37,065 bases of DNA from Oxalobacteraceae bacterium UBA6018 (GTDB lineage: Bacteria > Pseudomonadota > Gammaproteobacteria > Burkholderiales > Burkholderiaceae_D), in the NCBI GenBank assembly GCA_002428015.1, contig DIZW01000031.1, positions 24,080 through 61,144 on the forward strand. The letters run 5' to 3'. Made by a program: the position numbers and the translations under genes. Below the pieces are notes generated by a model. That model did no database searches, was not told the origin of the DNA, and was given only the letters and a program-made list of their open reading frames with translations. Positions 25,099 through 33,593 of this stretch are shown one piece after another. Each line of letters begins with the position of its first letter. The stretch's first letter is position 1.

Positions 25099-25569
25099 AT
25101 GATGAATGCACGTCAGGTTCTCGTACTGTCGCTCGGCGCGCCCTTGGCCGCGCTGGTCGTCGCTTGCGGCAACGGCTCGTCGGTCCCTACCGCTTCCACC
25201 GCCTCGATCGACAGCTTCGTTTCCACCTACAATCAGGGGCTCGGGTCGCCGCAGGCGATGAACAACGCCAGCTTCACCGATCTGTTCGATGAAGCTTTTA
25301 TGGACAGCGGCTACAGCAAGGCGCAGGTGCTCGACAGTATTAAGCAGGACGCCGCCAACGCCAGCGCGATTGATGCCGATTCCGCCTTTCCTGCGATGGC
25401 GATCGCGGATGCGAAGGTCGGTCAATGCGACGACAATACCGGTCTGTGCACGCTGACGGCGACCTACGTCAATCCGGCGCCGGACGGCAGCTCGATCACG
25501 GCGGCGGTGCCGGTGCGCTACAAGGACGGCAAATTCCGCCTGTATGGCGATCAGAAAAACGCCGGCTGA
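25099..25569 (+). CDS. small lipoprotein of unknown function
   Basis: A 156-residue exported protein with a lipoprotein signal: MMNARQVLVLSLGAPLAALVVAC, ending in a VVAC lipobox with Cys23 to be lipidated. The mature part holds SFVSTYNQGLGSPQAMNN..., two further Cys (GQCDDNTGLC) that could pair, and a C-terminal beta-rich stretch. No family recognised. Strong ribosome-binding site: GAGGA then a run of A before ATG. Monocistronic and followed by a strong terminator. Confidence 0.75.
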   Translation: MMNARQVLVLSLGAPLAALVVACGNGSSVPTASTASIDSFVSTYNQGLGSPQAMNNASFTDLFDEAFMDSGYSKAQVLDSIKQDAANASAIDADSAFPAMAIADAKVGQCDDNTGLCTLTATYVNPAPDGSSITAAVPVRYKDGKFRLYGDQKNAG

Positions 25570-25582
25570 TCAAACGCGTTTC

Positions 25583-25617
25583 AAAAAAAACCGGGACCGC
25601 GCAGGTCCCGTTTTTTT
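25583..25617. terminator. bidirectional Rho-independent terminator
   Basis: A 7-bp stem (25592-25598 with 25604-25610), loop GCGCA, flanked by eight A on the left and seven T on the right, so it works both ways. It separates the convergent lipoprotein and PCuAC-like genes. The right end overlaps the PCuAC-like stop codon (25616-25618). Confidence 0.88.
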
Positions 25618-26038
25618 AATCCTCGCCGATCGATATCATCACTGCGACCGGCCCGGATTTTTCAAACACGAGCGTCATCGGATAGCTGCGGCCCCATACC
25701 AGCGGCGCTTTCAGGTTCACCAGCACCAAATGCCAGGTGCCGGGCTTGAGTTCAATCGGCGCGCCGGCTGGGATATCGATTCCCTTGGCGCCGGCGCCCT
25801 TCACGTCGATCCGTTCCGCGATACTGCTGCTGGCCGATACCAGCTTGTCGCGTGCGCTGATCTCGTCGAACTTCATATACACCGCCGCGTTCTTCGCGCC
25901 CGGGGCGCTTTGGTCGGCCCAGGGATGAATGATGGTGAACGACTTGGCATAATATTCGTGGGCCTGCGCATGGGGCGCGTGCAGCACGATGGCGGCGGCG
26001 CCGAGCGCGGCGGCGATGAACCGGAGCTGCTTTTTCAT
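25616..26038 (-). CDS. PCuAC-like periplasmic protein lacking most copper ligands
   Basis: A 140-residue exported protein with a signal peptide (ending APHAQA) and the PCuA(C)/DUF461 cupredoxin-like fold: HPWADQSAPGAKNAAVYMKF, IPAGAPIELKPGTWHLVLVNLKAPLVWG and MTLVFEKSG. Real PCuAC proteins hold Cu(I) with two His and two Met (one pair in a velHet...M loop, one in HxM). Here the first loop reads ERIDVKGAGAKGI with no His or Met, and the second reads WHLVL without the Met. So one likely ligand is left. GGGAG precedes the ATG. The start overlaps the upstream 2OG-oxygenase stop (ATGA). It is last in the operon. It may have another metal or a structural role. Confidence 0.85.
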   Translation of the reverse strand: MKKQLRFIAAALGAAAIVLHAPHAQAHEYYAKSFTIIHPWADQSAPGAKNAAVYMKFDEISARDKLVSASSSIAERIDVKGAGAKGIDIPAGAPIELKPGTWHLVLVNLKAPLVWGRSYPMTLVFEKSGPVAVMISIGED

Positions 26039-26697
26039 GGACGTCTCCCGGACGGTGGTGCTGCTGAAAACCCGAGTTCATAACCCCAGGCGTTCAAGCG
26101 CTCGGGAATGGCGTTAAATGCGACGGTAATGCGCTGCCCGCCCAGGTTGGGCGGTACTTCGTGCAGCAGATAGCTGGGGAACAGCACCAGGTCACCCGGC
26201 GCCGCATCGGGCGACACCCATTTATCGGCATTGAACGGCCCCTGCTCGGTGCCGTGGTGCGCGTTGGTGAAGGCGAACTCGCGCCCGCCCGGCCCTTTCA
26301 TGAACACGGTGTTGGCCGATGGGTGGGATTCGGTCAGGTACAGCACGCCGGAGATGAAGCTGTTGGCGTGGTTGTGCATGGCCTGCTGGCCGCCGGTGTC
26401 GAGCACATTGCCCCAGATTTCCTTGACCGACCACACCAGCCGTTCGCCGAACAGCAGCTCACCGAAATCGGCCAGGCGCGGCTCGATCTGGCCGCACAGG
26501 CGCGCGATCAGCGGGTTGGCATCGGGCGCCAGTATCCTGGTGTGCGCCAGCCGCGCCGACCTGGCATTGGCGCTGTGCGCGGCGGCGCGCAGCTCCTCGA
26601 TCAGGCCCGCCAGCAGCGGCGCGGCGATCATCGCCTCGACGCGCATGAACGGGGTCGGGAACAGGCCGATGATCTGGTTGAGCGTGCCGTCGTTCAT
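26035..26697 (-). CDS. 2OG-Fe(II) oxygenase-like protein (TIGR02466-type)
   Basis: A 220-residue cytoplasmic protein resembling the putative 2-oxoglutarate/Fe(II) oxygenase family (2OG-FeII_Oxy_5). It has IIGLFPTPFMRV near the start, an iron-binding-like segment QQAMHNHANSFISGVLYLT, then LVLFPSYLLHEVPPNLGGQRITVAFN, where His and Arg would be the distal iron ligand and the 2OG-binding residue. It overlaps HupE by ATGA before it and PCuAC by ATGA after it. Substrate unknown; a prolyl/asparaginyl-type hydroxylase role is possible. Confidence 0.75.
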   Translation of the reverse strand: MNDGTLNQIIGLFPTPFMRVEAMIAAPLLAGLIEELRAAAHSANARSARLAHTRILAPDANPLIARLCGQIEPRLADFGELLFGERLVWSVKEIWGNVLDTGGQQAMHNHANSFISGVLYLTESHPSANTVFMKGPGGREFAFTNAHHGTEQGPFNADKWVSPDAAPGDLVLFPSYLLHEVPPNLGGQRITVAFNAIPERLNAWGYELGFSAAPPSGRRP

Positions 26698-27653
26698 GTG
26701 AGGATCGCCGCGATGCGCAGCCACGACCAGTAGCTGGCGATGATGCCGATGGCGTACAGGGCCGGTTTGCGGGCGCGCTGGAACCAGCCGAAGCGCGCCA
26801 GCGACCGTGTGAGGCCATACGCGATACCCACCACCAGCAGCTGGCCCAGTTCCACGCCCACGTTAAAGGTGAGCAGCGCCGTGGCCAAGTGATGCTGGGG
26901 CAGGCCGATCTGCTTGAGCGCGCCGGCGAAGCCGAGGCCGTGCACCAGCCCGAACAGGAAAGACACCAGCGCCGGCCAGCGCCGCGCGAGCGTGCCGCGC
27001 TGGCGCAGCGCTTCGGCGGCGACGAGTACGATCGACAGCGCGATCGACGCTTCGACCGGCGCCGGGCGCAAGCTCAGCCAGCCCAGCGCGCTGCTGGCCA
27101 GGGTGAGGCTGTGGGCCAGCGTGAAGGCGCTGATGGTGCCGACCAGGCGGCGCCCAAAGCCCACCAGGAACAGCAGGCTGAAGACGAACAGCAGGTGGTC
27201 GAAGCCGCTGAGGATGTGTTCGACGCCGAGCACGGTGTAGGCGGTGACGATGTCGGCCGCGCCGCGCCGGTCGTCGGCGGCGCCGTACAGCCGTACGCTG
27301 GGCTGGGCCGCGGTGATGGTGTAGACCCGGGTTTGACCGTCGCGCCAGGCCACGCGCACCATCGCGGCGGAATAGCCCTTGCCGACCCCGTCCACGCCCA
27401 TGTCGCCGGCCAGCCCGGCCGGGCCGCAATGGAGCAGCTGTTCCTCGGCGTGGCAGCTGTCCGGCCACCTTGGCGTGAGCTTGGCGGCGATCGGCTCGGC
27501 GCCGGCGCCCTGCCCCCAGTTCCAGATGAATTCGCCGTGCGCCACTTCGCGTATCTCCAGTTCGGCCATGCTCATCTCGTGGGCGTGCAGCGCGCCGGCC
27601 CACAGCAGCGTCGCCAGCGCCAGCAGCGCGGACCAGCGCGGATGCACCCTCAC
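26694..27653 (-). CDS. HupE/UreJ-like membrane protein
   Basis: A 319-residue exported and membrane protein of the HupE/UreJ_2 family, related to Ni/Co permeases. A signal peptide ending LHAHE precedes a periplasmic domain with two Cys (SCHAEEQLLHC), then six or more TM helices. GVEHILSGFDHLLFVFSLLFL carries the HX5DH motif like the metal-binding HX4DH of NiCoT transporters. LAHSLTLASSALG and VHGLGFAGALKQ add further His. Start is GTG at 27653 (GAGG seven bases upstream) and overlaps the PpiC stop (GTGA). Metal specificity is unknown; nickel or another divalent metal is likely from the family. Confidence 0.82.
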   Translation of the reverse strand: MRVHPRWSALLALATLLWAGALHAHEMSMAELEIREVAHGEFIWNWGQGAGAEPIAAKLTPRWPDSCHAEEQLLHCGPAGLAGDMGVDGVGKGYSAAMVRVAWRDGQTRVYTITAAQPSVRLYGAADDRRGAADIVTAYTVLGVEHILSGFDHLLFVFSLLFLVGFGRRLVGTISAFTLAHSLTLASSALGWLSLRPAPVEASIALSIVLVAAEALRQRGTLARRWPALVSFLFGLVHGLGFAGALKQIGLPQHHLATALLTFNVGVELGQLLVVGIAYGLTRSLARFGWFQRARKPALYAIGIIASYWSWLRIAAILT

Positions 27654-28468
27654 CGCGCCGCCTCGGCCAGGTTGATCGTGTATTTCTTGCCGAGCTCGCG
27701 CACGGCCGCGGTACGTAGGTTTTGCATCGTCGTGTCTTTCCAGTCCTCGTAGACGCGGCCCCGCACGCTTTCGAAGCTGACGCGCTCGCCCGCGCTCTTG
27801 CTCTGCAGCGCAATGACGCGCTTGCCGTCCGTGCTGTCGAGCACATGCCAGCGTCCCGGCGCGAGCGCGTCCAGCGCGCCTGCGAAGCGCTCGCCGTAGC
27901 TGCCCACCAGGTTGCCGCGCGGGCGCGCCTTGAACACGCGCAGGCTGCCCTGGGTGTCGCTGGCGACGCCGGCGTTGAGGGCGTCGGCGAAGGCGCGCAG
28001 GCTTTGTTCGGTCGGCTTGCCGGGCACCATGGCTTCGAGGAAATCGTAGCGGTCCGGCTCGTCGTAGCTGGCGCGGTGCTGCTCGAACCAGCGCCGCAAG
28101 CCGGCCTCGTCGATCTTGGGAAGTGAAAGATTGGCCTGCATGACGTTGAGCGCCTTGAAAATGACGCGCTCGCGGATGGTCGGGTCGCCCTGGTCCACCC
28201 GCAGCGCCAGGCCCTCGCGGTACAGCACTTCGTTGTCGATCCAGCGCTCGCGCAGGGTCTTCAGTTCGGCTGCGGTGGGCGCGCGCCCGATTCCATTGCG
28301 AAATAGCTCGACCGCCTCCTTGTCCACCTCGGGCCCGACCTGGATCACCGCGCGGCTGTCCTTGCCGGCGCTGAGCGCGTGGTCGGCGCCGAACAGCAGC
28401 GCGCCGAACAGGGCGAAATGCAGCAGCGGCTCGCGCAGCAGGCCGCCTATAAAGGTATTCGTCGCCAT
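27650..28468 (-). CDS. PpiC/SurA-like membrane-anchored peptidyl-prolyl isomerase
   Basis: A 272-residue protein with one N-terminal hydrophobic anchor (LLHFALFGALLFGADHAL) and a periplasmic part like SurA/PpiC proteins: a helical chaperone region (APTAAELKTLRERWIDNEVLYREGLAL... ERVIFKALNVMQANLSL) and a degenerate parvulin-like region. The usual parvulin HIL active-site signature is not seen, so it may act as a chaperone only. GAGGA precedes the ATG at 28468; the extension to 28549 runs across the DUF3604 gene's end. It may help fold the DUF3604 protein or other periplasmic partners encoded beside it (inference). Confidence 0.75.
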   Translation of the reverse strand: MATNTFIGGLLREPLLHFALFGALLFGADHALSAGKDSRAVIQVGPEVDKEAVELFRNGIGRAPTAAELKTLRERWIDNEVLYREGLALRVDQGDPTIRERVIFKALNVMQANLSLPKIDEAGLRRWFEQHRASYDEPDRYDFLEAMVPGKPTEQSLRAFADALNAGVASDTQGSLRVFKARPRGNLVGSYGERFAGALDALAPGRWHVLDSTDGKRVIALQSKSAGERVSFESVRGRVYEDWKDTTMQNLRTAAVRELGKKYTINLAEAAR

Positions 28469-28490
28469 CACTTCCTCATCACGATAAACA

Positions 28491-28506
28491 GGCCCGCGAG
28501 CGGGCC
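28491..28506 (-). terminator. hairpin between DUF3604 and PpiC genes
   Basis: A 6-bp GGCCCG/CGGGCC stem with a four-base loop sits in the 46-base gap. On minus it is followed by TGTTTATC. It may stabilise the DUF3604 mRNA or let only part of the transcripts read on, rather than end all of them. Confidence 0.3.
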
Positions 28507-28514
28507 CTGCCGGC

Positions 28515-30575
28515 TTACTTGATCCCGGCGACCTTGGTCGAATTGACAACCTCGACGAAGATCGGATTGCTGTAGAACCAGATGTCCGACCACGCCGCCA
28601 CGTCCAGGCTGGACGTCTTGACGCCGTTGGCGACCACCATGTGCGCGGGGCAGGCGCTGTCGGCGCAGGCGATCTTGCCGTCGGCCCCGAAGTCGAGCAG
28701 CGGATTGCCCGAGGCGTCGGTCTCGTAGGGCGTGGCGGCCGGCAGATTGCTGCCGCGCAGGCGCAGGTATTGCGACACCTTGACCGCCGGCACGCGGAAC
28801 GTCATCTTGCGGGTGCCTTCGGCGCTGGCGGTCCAGCTGGCGCTGTTGAAGGTCTTCATCAGCGCGGCCGAGGGGTTGCTGGCCGCCGGGCTGCCGATCA
28901 GGCCGGCGTAGGCGGCCGTGTTGGCCGGGTCGACATAGCCGGTCACCTTGCCGCCGATGACGTCGACATGGTCGAGCACCGGCTCGTTGAGCGGCTGGCT
29001 GATGCCGATCTGCTTGAGCGAGGGATTGGGGAAGGAGTACGGCGAATTGTTCTTGCCTTGCGGGTCGCGCACGACGATGGACACGATCAGGTCGGCGCCG
29101 GGGCGCACCACCAGCTTTTCGCCCATGGTGGCGCAGCCGTTGATGGTCACGTCGGTGTGCTTGGCGGCCGCCGCCAGGGCCGCCGCTTCGACCGCGCCTG
29201 TATGGGCCTTGCGCACCAGGCCGGGATTGGCGGCGCACACGACGAAGGAGAGCTGGTCGATCAGCTGGCCGTTGACGACGAAGCTGTTACCGCTGCGCAG
29301 GCCGTCGACGATGGCCTGGGTGCCCAGCTTGGCGCTGCCCACGCGGGCCAGCACGAAGTCGCGCGTGTATTCGCCGGGGAAGAAGTCGGCCGTGCTTTCG
29401 CGCTGGTCGGGGCCGAAGCTGCCGCGGTTGTGGTAGTCGGAGCTGCCGAAGAAGAACCAGTTGCGCCCTTCGCCGAGCAGGGCGTCCCACACGCCGCCAA
29501 TCTTGGCCGCGTACACGCCTACGCCGCCGTAGGTGCCGCCGCCGGCCGCGCTGGGGCTGTAGCTGCCGCGCTGCGCCTCGGCCTGGTGGCCGGGCATCGA
29601 TTCGAAGCCGAAGGCCACCGTCGGGCCGGCGTTGTTGAAGTCGCGCAGGTGCTCGATGTTGAAGCCTTTGTTGCCGTTCGGGTCGAAGGCGCCGGCGCGC
29701 TCGAGGTGGGCCGGGATGTAGTAGCTGGTCTTCGGATACTTGGCCGCCATCCACTTGACGCCTTCGACCGTCTTGAAATGGCCGGCGCTGCCACTGCCGG
29801 TGCCGGCCGCGACCAGGATCTTGCGCGCCGTGGCGTCGAGCAGCGCGTTGTTGGCGCTGCCCGGGACCGTGCAGTCCCACTGGTTGGCGGCGCCGCGGCT
29901 GGTGTCGGTGTCGCCGCGGTCGAAGCAGTATTCGAACTGCGCCATCGCGTTGGCGTTGCCAGCCCCGCTGGCGGGCAGCTGGCCGTCGATGATGGTGCTG
30001 CTGGTGTGCTCGTGGCCGGGGACGTTCTGCTCCAGGCCGACGAAGACGGGCTTGTTGCGGTCGCGGCTGTCGCGCTCGATGGTGGGGTAGACATATTCCT
30101 GGATCATTTGCCAGCGCCACATGTTGCGCTTGTCGGCGGTGCCGGCAACGTCGCCCTTGATGGCGGCGTTGCCGATGGTGGCGGTCCAGGTCTGGTTGGG
30201 GCCCTTGCCGCTCGTGACCGGCTGGCCGCTGGATGGATAGGTCGGCGGGACGGTCAGGCCCAGCGCGGGCGGGACCGGCTCGAAAGGATCTTCGGCCAGG
30301 GTGCAATTGCGCGCTCCGGTGCCGCCGTGGCCGGACTGCACGAACCAGTCCAGGCCGAAGGTGCCGGCCGACTTGTCGACCAGCTTCTTGAGCGAGATAG
30401 TGCCGTCGGTGCAGGTGGTGTGATTGTGGAAGTCGCCGGTGACGTAGGTGCCCGCAGGCTTGTTGGCGGCTTTCTCGGCGGCGAACGCCACGCCGGGCCC
30501 GGCGGCGATGACGCCCAGGCCGACGACACCGGCCATGGCCAGGCCGATCTCATGGATTGCGGAATTATTCTTCAT
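28515..30575 (-). CDS. secreted DUF3604 (PHP-like) protein
   Basis: A 686-residue exported protein of the DUF3604 family. A signal peptide ends at AFA (about residue 32). Close to the mature start is DFHNH (48-52), then TDGTISLKKLVD and a later SGHGG and SSDYHNRG, which resemble the metal-binding positions of PHP phosphoesterases. The family is uncharacterised. The start at 30575 has only a weak site (GGGG about ten bases upstream); the frame is open to 30704 but not as a signal peptide. It is first of the five-gene operon; the PpiC-like gene follows after 46 bases. It is probably a periplasmic metal-dependent hydrolase (inference). Confidence 0.82.
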   Translation of the reverse strand: MKNNSAIHEIGLAMAGVVGLGVIAAGPGVAFAAEKAANKPAGTYVTGDFHNHTTCTDGTISLKKLVDKSAGTFGLDWFVQSGHGGTGARNCTLAEDPFEPVPPALGLTVPPTYPSSGQPVTSGKGPNQTWTATIGNAAIKGDVAGTADKRNMWRWQMIQEYVYPTIERDSRDRNKPVFVGLEQNVPGHEHTSSTIIDGQLPASGAGNANAMAQFEYCFDRGDTDTSRGAANQWDCTVPGSANNALLDATARKILVAAGTGSGSAGHFKTVEGVKWMAAKYPKTSYYIPAHLERAGAFDPNGNKGFNIEHLRDFNNAGPTVAFGFESMPGHQAEAQRGSYSPSAAGGGTYGGVGVYAAKIGGVWDALLGEGRNWFFFGSSDYHNRGSFGPDQRESTADFFPGEYTRDFVLARVGSAKLGTQAIVDGLRSGNSFVVNGQLIDQLSFVVCAANPGLVRKAHTGAVEAAALAAAAKHTDVTINGCATMGEKLVVRPGADLIVSIVVRDPQGKNNSPYSFPNPSLKQIGISQPLNEPVLDHVDVIGGKVTGYVDPANTAAYAGLIGSPAASNPSAALMKTFNSASWTASAEGTRKMTFRVPAVKVSQYLRLRGSNLPAATPYETDASGNPLLDFGADGKIACADSACPAHMVVANGVKTSSLDVAAWSDIWFYSNPIFVEVVNSTKVAGIK

Positions 30576-30718
30576 CGAACGGCACCCCCCGGTTAGTTTT
30601 GGATTACACAACATGGTGCTTAATGTAATGACCAAATATGACGGGGTGACGACACGCCAGGCGCGCGCGGGAGGCGCGCGACTGGGCAATTGCACGCGGC
30701 GCAAATGCAGCCTTCAAA

Positions 30719-30747
30719 GTAAAAACAGCCCACCCGAAGGTGAGCTG
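30719..30747 (-). terminator. Rho-independent terminator of the glycosyltransferase-fusion gene
   Basis: On minus, a 9-bp stem (30739-30747 with 30726-30734) with TTCG loop is followed by five T. It lies about 30 bases after the stop of the fusion gene and before the DUF3604 promoter region. Confidence 0.85.
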
Positions 30748-30774
30748 TCTGGTGCGGCGCGCCGGTCCTGGCAG

Positions 30775-33435
30775 TTACAGCTTGACCGCCTTTTCACCCG
30801 GCAGCGCGCTGGCGCCCTGCGCTTCGAGCACGGCTTCGGCCGCCCGCTTGCCGGCGATGAAGGCGTGGTCGGAGTTGTAATACTCCCACTCGCTGTAGCG
30901 GCCCGACAGCATGATGTTGTGCTGCGCCAGCCATTGCTTGACGGTCTGCACGTTGTGGGCGCGCTGGTGGTCGTACACCACGTAGGCGTAGGGCATGTCG
31001 ACCTGGTTGGCGACCATGATCTCGTCGTCTTCGCGGAACATGCCGACCTTGATGCAGTCGGCGATGCAGCGCTTGATGAGCTCGTCCCCATCGACCGGCA
31101 GCGGCTTCCACGGCGAGTAGGATATCTCGCAGGTGATGCCGAAGCCGCCAGGCGCGTTGCAATGAGGCGAAGCATTACCCTGCACGAAGATCCGGTGGAA
31201 GATCGTGTCTTCCGGATAGTAGATCCAGTGCTTGTCGGTGATGTTCTCGCGCTTGACGCCGATGTTCACGCAGCGGATCGAGATGTGGTTGAGGCCTTTG
31301 GCGGCGGCGCGCACATGCTCGGGCGCCTCGGCGCCGATGACGCGCACCAGCTCCGGCAGCGGCATGGTGCTGATCAGGTGGTCGTAGCCGAAGCGGCGTC
31401 CGTCCGCCAGCGCCACGGTCTTGGTGCTGGGCACCACTTGCACGACCTCGGCATTGTTCTCGACCTTGCCGGTGATGAAAGGCAGGAAGCCCTGCACCAG
31501 CGCCTGGAAGCCGCCGCGCAGCGGGTAGCCGAAGCGGGCATTCGGTCCCATGGGCTTGCCGACCGGTTCGAGCGCGCCTTCGATGATTTCTTCGAGGTCG
31601 GGCAGCGGCACGCGCCCGCCCAGCCAGGAGGTTTCCATGTCCGACAGCGGCACCGTCCACAACTTCTTGTTGTATGGAATGGCGAAGTGCTTGGCGATGC
31701 CGGCGCCCCACACCTTGTAGATGAATTGCTCGAAGTTCTGCGGACCTTCGCTCTTGGCCGGGGCGCTGGCGGCGACCGTGCCGCCATTGGCGATCTCGAC
31801 GGTGCCGTCGGCGCAGCAATCCTCGATCGGCTTGACCTTGCCGCACTGGGGCGCCTGCTCGACCTTGGGCACCTCGTTGACCGCGCCGTAGCGTGCCTCG
31901 ATGGCGCCGACGATGCACTCGGTGATCACGTTCGGGGGCAGGCCGTACAGGGCGCCCTGGAACGGATAGCGGGTGAACACGTTCTTGCTGTAGACCCAGG
32001 CTTCCCGGTTCTGCCAGTGCAGGTTGGCGCCGAGCAGCTTGTCGTACAGCTTGAGCACGTAGGGGTCGTTCGAGAACATGATGTGGCCCGCGTAGTCGAA
32101 GGTGAAGCCCTTGTCCGCGACCGAGCGGCACCAGCCGCCCGCGGTGGGGTTGCGGTCCAGCAGCAGGCAGTCCTTGCCGAAGTGGTAGGCCGCCGACAGT
32201 CCGGTGGGGCCGCCGCCGATGATCACGCACTTGTAGCGCTGCGGCGCCGCCTGGCCGCGCAGCGCGTTCACGTTGGCGGCGTTGGCGGCGTTGGCGGCCT
32301 CGCCGGCGCCATCGAGCCCGGCCGGGCGGGCCCGGCGGGCGCTCGCCGCGGCGCTGCGCATGAGCGCGTTCATCTGGTCGACCGTGGTGTCCCAGGACGT
32401 GTTCTTGACCACAGCGCGCATCTGCTCGACCATGCGCGCGCGCTGCTCGGCCGGCATGGCCAGCGCCTGCTCGCAGGCCCGGATGAAGGCGGCCGGCCCC
32501 TCGGCGATGGCCACGATGTGACCGTAAGGCTGGACCACGTCGGTGATGGGGGTGCTCACCACGGGCAGCTCGGCGGCCATGTATTCGAGCACCTTGGTCG
32601 GGCTGATGAACTTGGTGGAGTCGTTGAGCGCGAACGGCAGCAGGCAGACGTCCCAGCCGGCCAGGAACTTGGGCAGCTCGTCATACGATTTCTGGCCCAG
32701 GTAGTGGATGTTGTCGCGCCGCGGCAGGCTGGCCGGATCGATCTTCACGATCGGGCCGACCATCACCAGTTGCCATTCCGGGTGGGCATCGGCCAGCGCG
32801 CCGATCAGGCTGGCGTCGAAGCGCTCGTCGATGACCCCGTAGAAACCCAGGCGCGGCCGGGGGATATAGGCGAACTCGGGATGGGCGGTGTCGCGGTCGA
32901 GCGCCTGGGCGAAATGGCCCACGTCGACGCTGCTGGAGAAGCAATGGGCGTTGGCGTGACGGGTCTTCTTGGCCTCGTACAGGCTGGGGCCGCCGGTGAA
33001 CACCACGTCGGCGATCGACAATAGCGCCGTCTCGCGCTGGAGCAGTTGCTTGGGCGCGTTCTTGAACGCCGACAGCTCGTCCATGCAGTCGTACACCACC
33101 AGGCTCGGGTGGAGGGCCTGCAGCAGCGGCAGCGCCATCGGGGTGTAGAACCAGACGATCGGGTTTTCGCCCGGCGGGGCCAGTTCGGCCAGCAGCGGCT
33201 GCAGCAGCGGGATCTGGTCGTCGTGGAAGCCGGCCGCGGGGACCGGTGTGTGCGGCTGCACCACGGTCACATTAGGCGCGGCGACATAGCTTTTGAGAAA
33301 ACTGGCGCCTTCGTGGTAGACCGGCTCTTCGACGAACACGATCTTGTGCTGCTGGGCCAGGCGGGACATCAGTTGCTGCGGCCGCTGGAACACGAAGTCC
33401 CAGCGCAGATGGCAGAACACGATAATGGTAGACAT
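30775..33435 (-). CDS. glycosyltransferase / FAD-oxidoreductase (UGM-like) fusion
   Basis: An 886-residue cytoplasmic protein with two parts. Residues about 1-365 are a GT-B glycosyltransferase (FCHLRWDFVFQRPQQLMSRL start, then PRLGFYGVIDERFD and a donor-site-like FISPTKVLEYMAAELPVVST). Residues about 400-886 are an FAD protein with a dinucleotide fold (CVIIGGGPTGLSAAYHF near 403) and a UDP-galactopyranose-mutase or protoporphyrinogen-oxidase-like layout (DYAGHIMFSNDPYV, YGLPPNVI, WLGGRVPLPDLEE). An Ala/Asn linker of AAN repeats joins them. AAGGA seven bases before the ATG at 33435 fixes the start. It probably modifies and transfers a sugar, perhaps a furanose, for a glycan (inference). Confidence 0.82.
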   Translation of the reverse strand: MSTIIVFCHLRWDFVFQRPQQLMSRLAQQHKIVFVEEPVYHEGASFLKSYVAAPNVTVVQPHTPVPAAGFHDDQIPLLQPLLAELAPPGENPIVWFYTPMALPLLQALHPSLVVYDCMDELSAFKNAPKQLLQRETALLSIADVVFTGGPSLYEAKKTRHANAHCFSSSVDVGHFAQALDRDTAHPEFAYIPRPRLGFYGVIDERFDASLIGALADAHPEWQLVMVGPIVKIDPASLPRRDNIHYLGQKSYDELPKFLAGWDVCLLPFALNDSTKFISPTKVLEYMAAELPVVSTPITDVVQPYGHIVAIAEGPAAFIRACEQALAMPAEQRARMVEQMRAVVKNTSWDTTVDQMNALMRSAAASARRARPAGLDGAGEAANAANAANVNALRGQAAPQRYKCVIIGGGPTGLSAAYHFGKDCLLLDRNPTAGGWCRSVADKGFTFDYAGHIMFSNDPYVLKLYDKLLGANLHWQNREAWVYSKNVFTRYPFQGALYGLPPNVITECIVGAIEARYGAVNEVPKVEQAPQCGKVKPIEDCCADGTVEIANGGTVAASAPAKSEGPQNFEQFIYKVWGAGIAKHFAIPYNKKLWTVPLSDMETSWLGGRVPLPDLEEIIEGALEPVGKPMGPNARFGYPLRGGFQALVQGFLPFITGKVENNAEVVQVVPSTKTVALADGRRFGYDHLISTMPLPELVRVIGAEAPEHVRAAAKGLNHISIRCVNIGVKRENITDKHWIYYPEDTIFHRIFVQGNASPHCNAPGGFGITCEISYSPWKPLPVDGDELIKRCIADCIKVGMFREDDEIMVANQVDMPYAYVVYDHQRAHNVQTVKQWLAQHNIMLSGRYSEWEYYNSDHAFIAGKRAAEAVLEAQGASALPGEKAVKL
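32272..32298. repeat. three 9-base repeats in the fusion linker
   Basis: GTTGGCGGC is repeated perfectly three times. On minus it encodes AAN repeats in the linker between the two enzyme domains, so the length may vary between strains. Confidence 0.8.
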
Positions 33436-33593
33436 GGCGATTCCTTTCCGCCCCCCTCGGGGCTGGTACATGAGTCAATGTTTTATTTGTTATTGTTGTA
33501 ACCCCTCCCCCGCGGCACTAAGGCGGGGCGAGGATGCGGGCCAGCTCGTTGGAGCGTGGTCCACGCCGGACAGGAGCGCGTGCATGCATGGGG

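Noticed and set aside
28641..30596. 651-residue plus-strand frame
   Set aside because: Antisense shadow of the DUF3604 gene; Gly/Ala/Val-biased.
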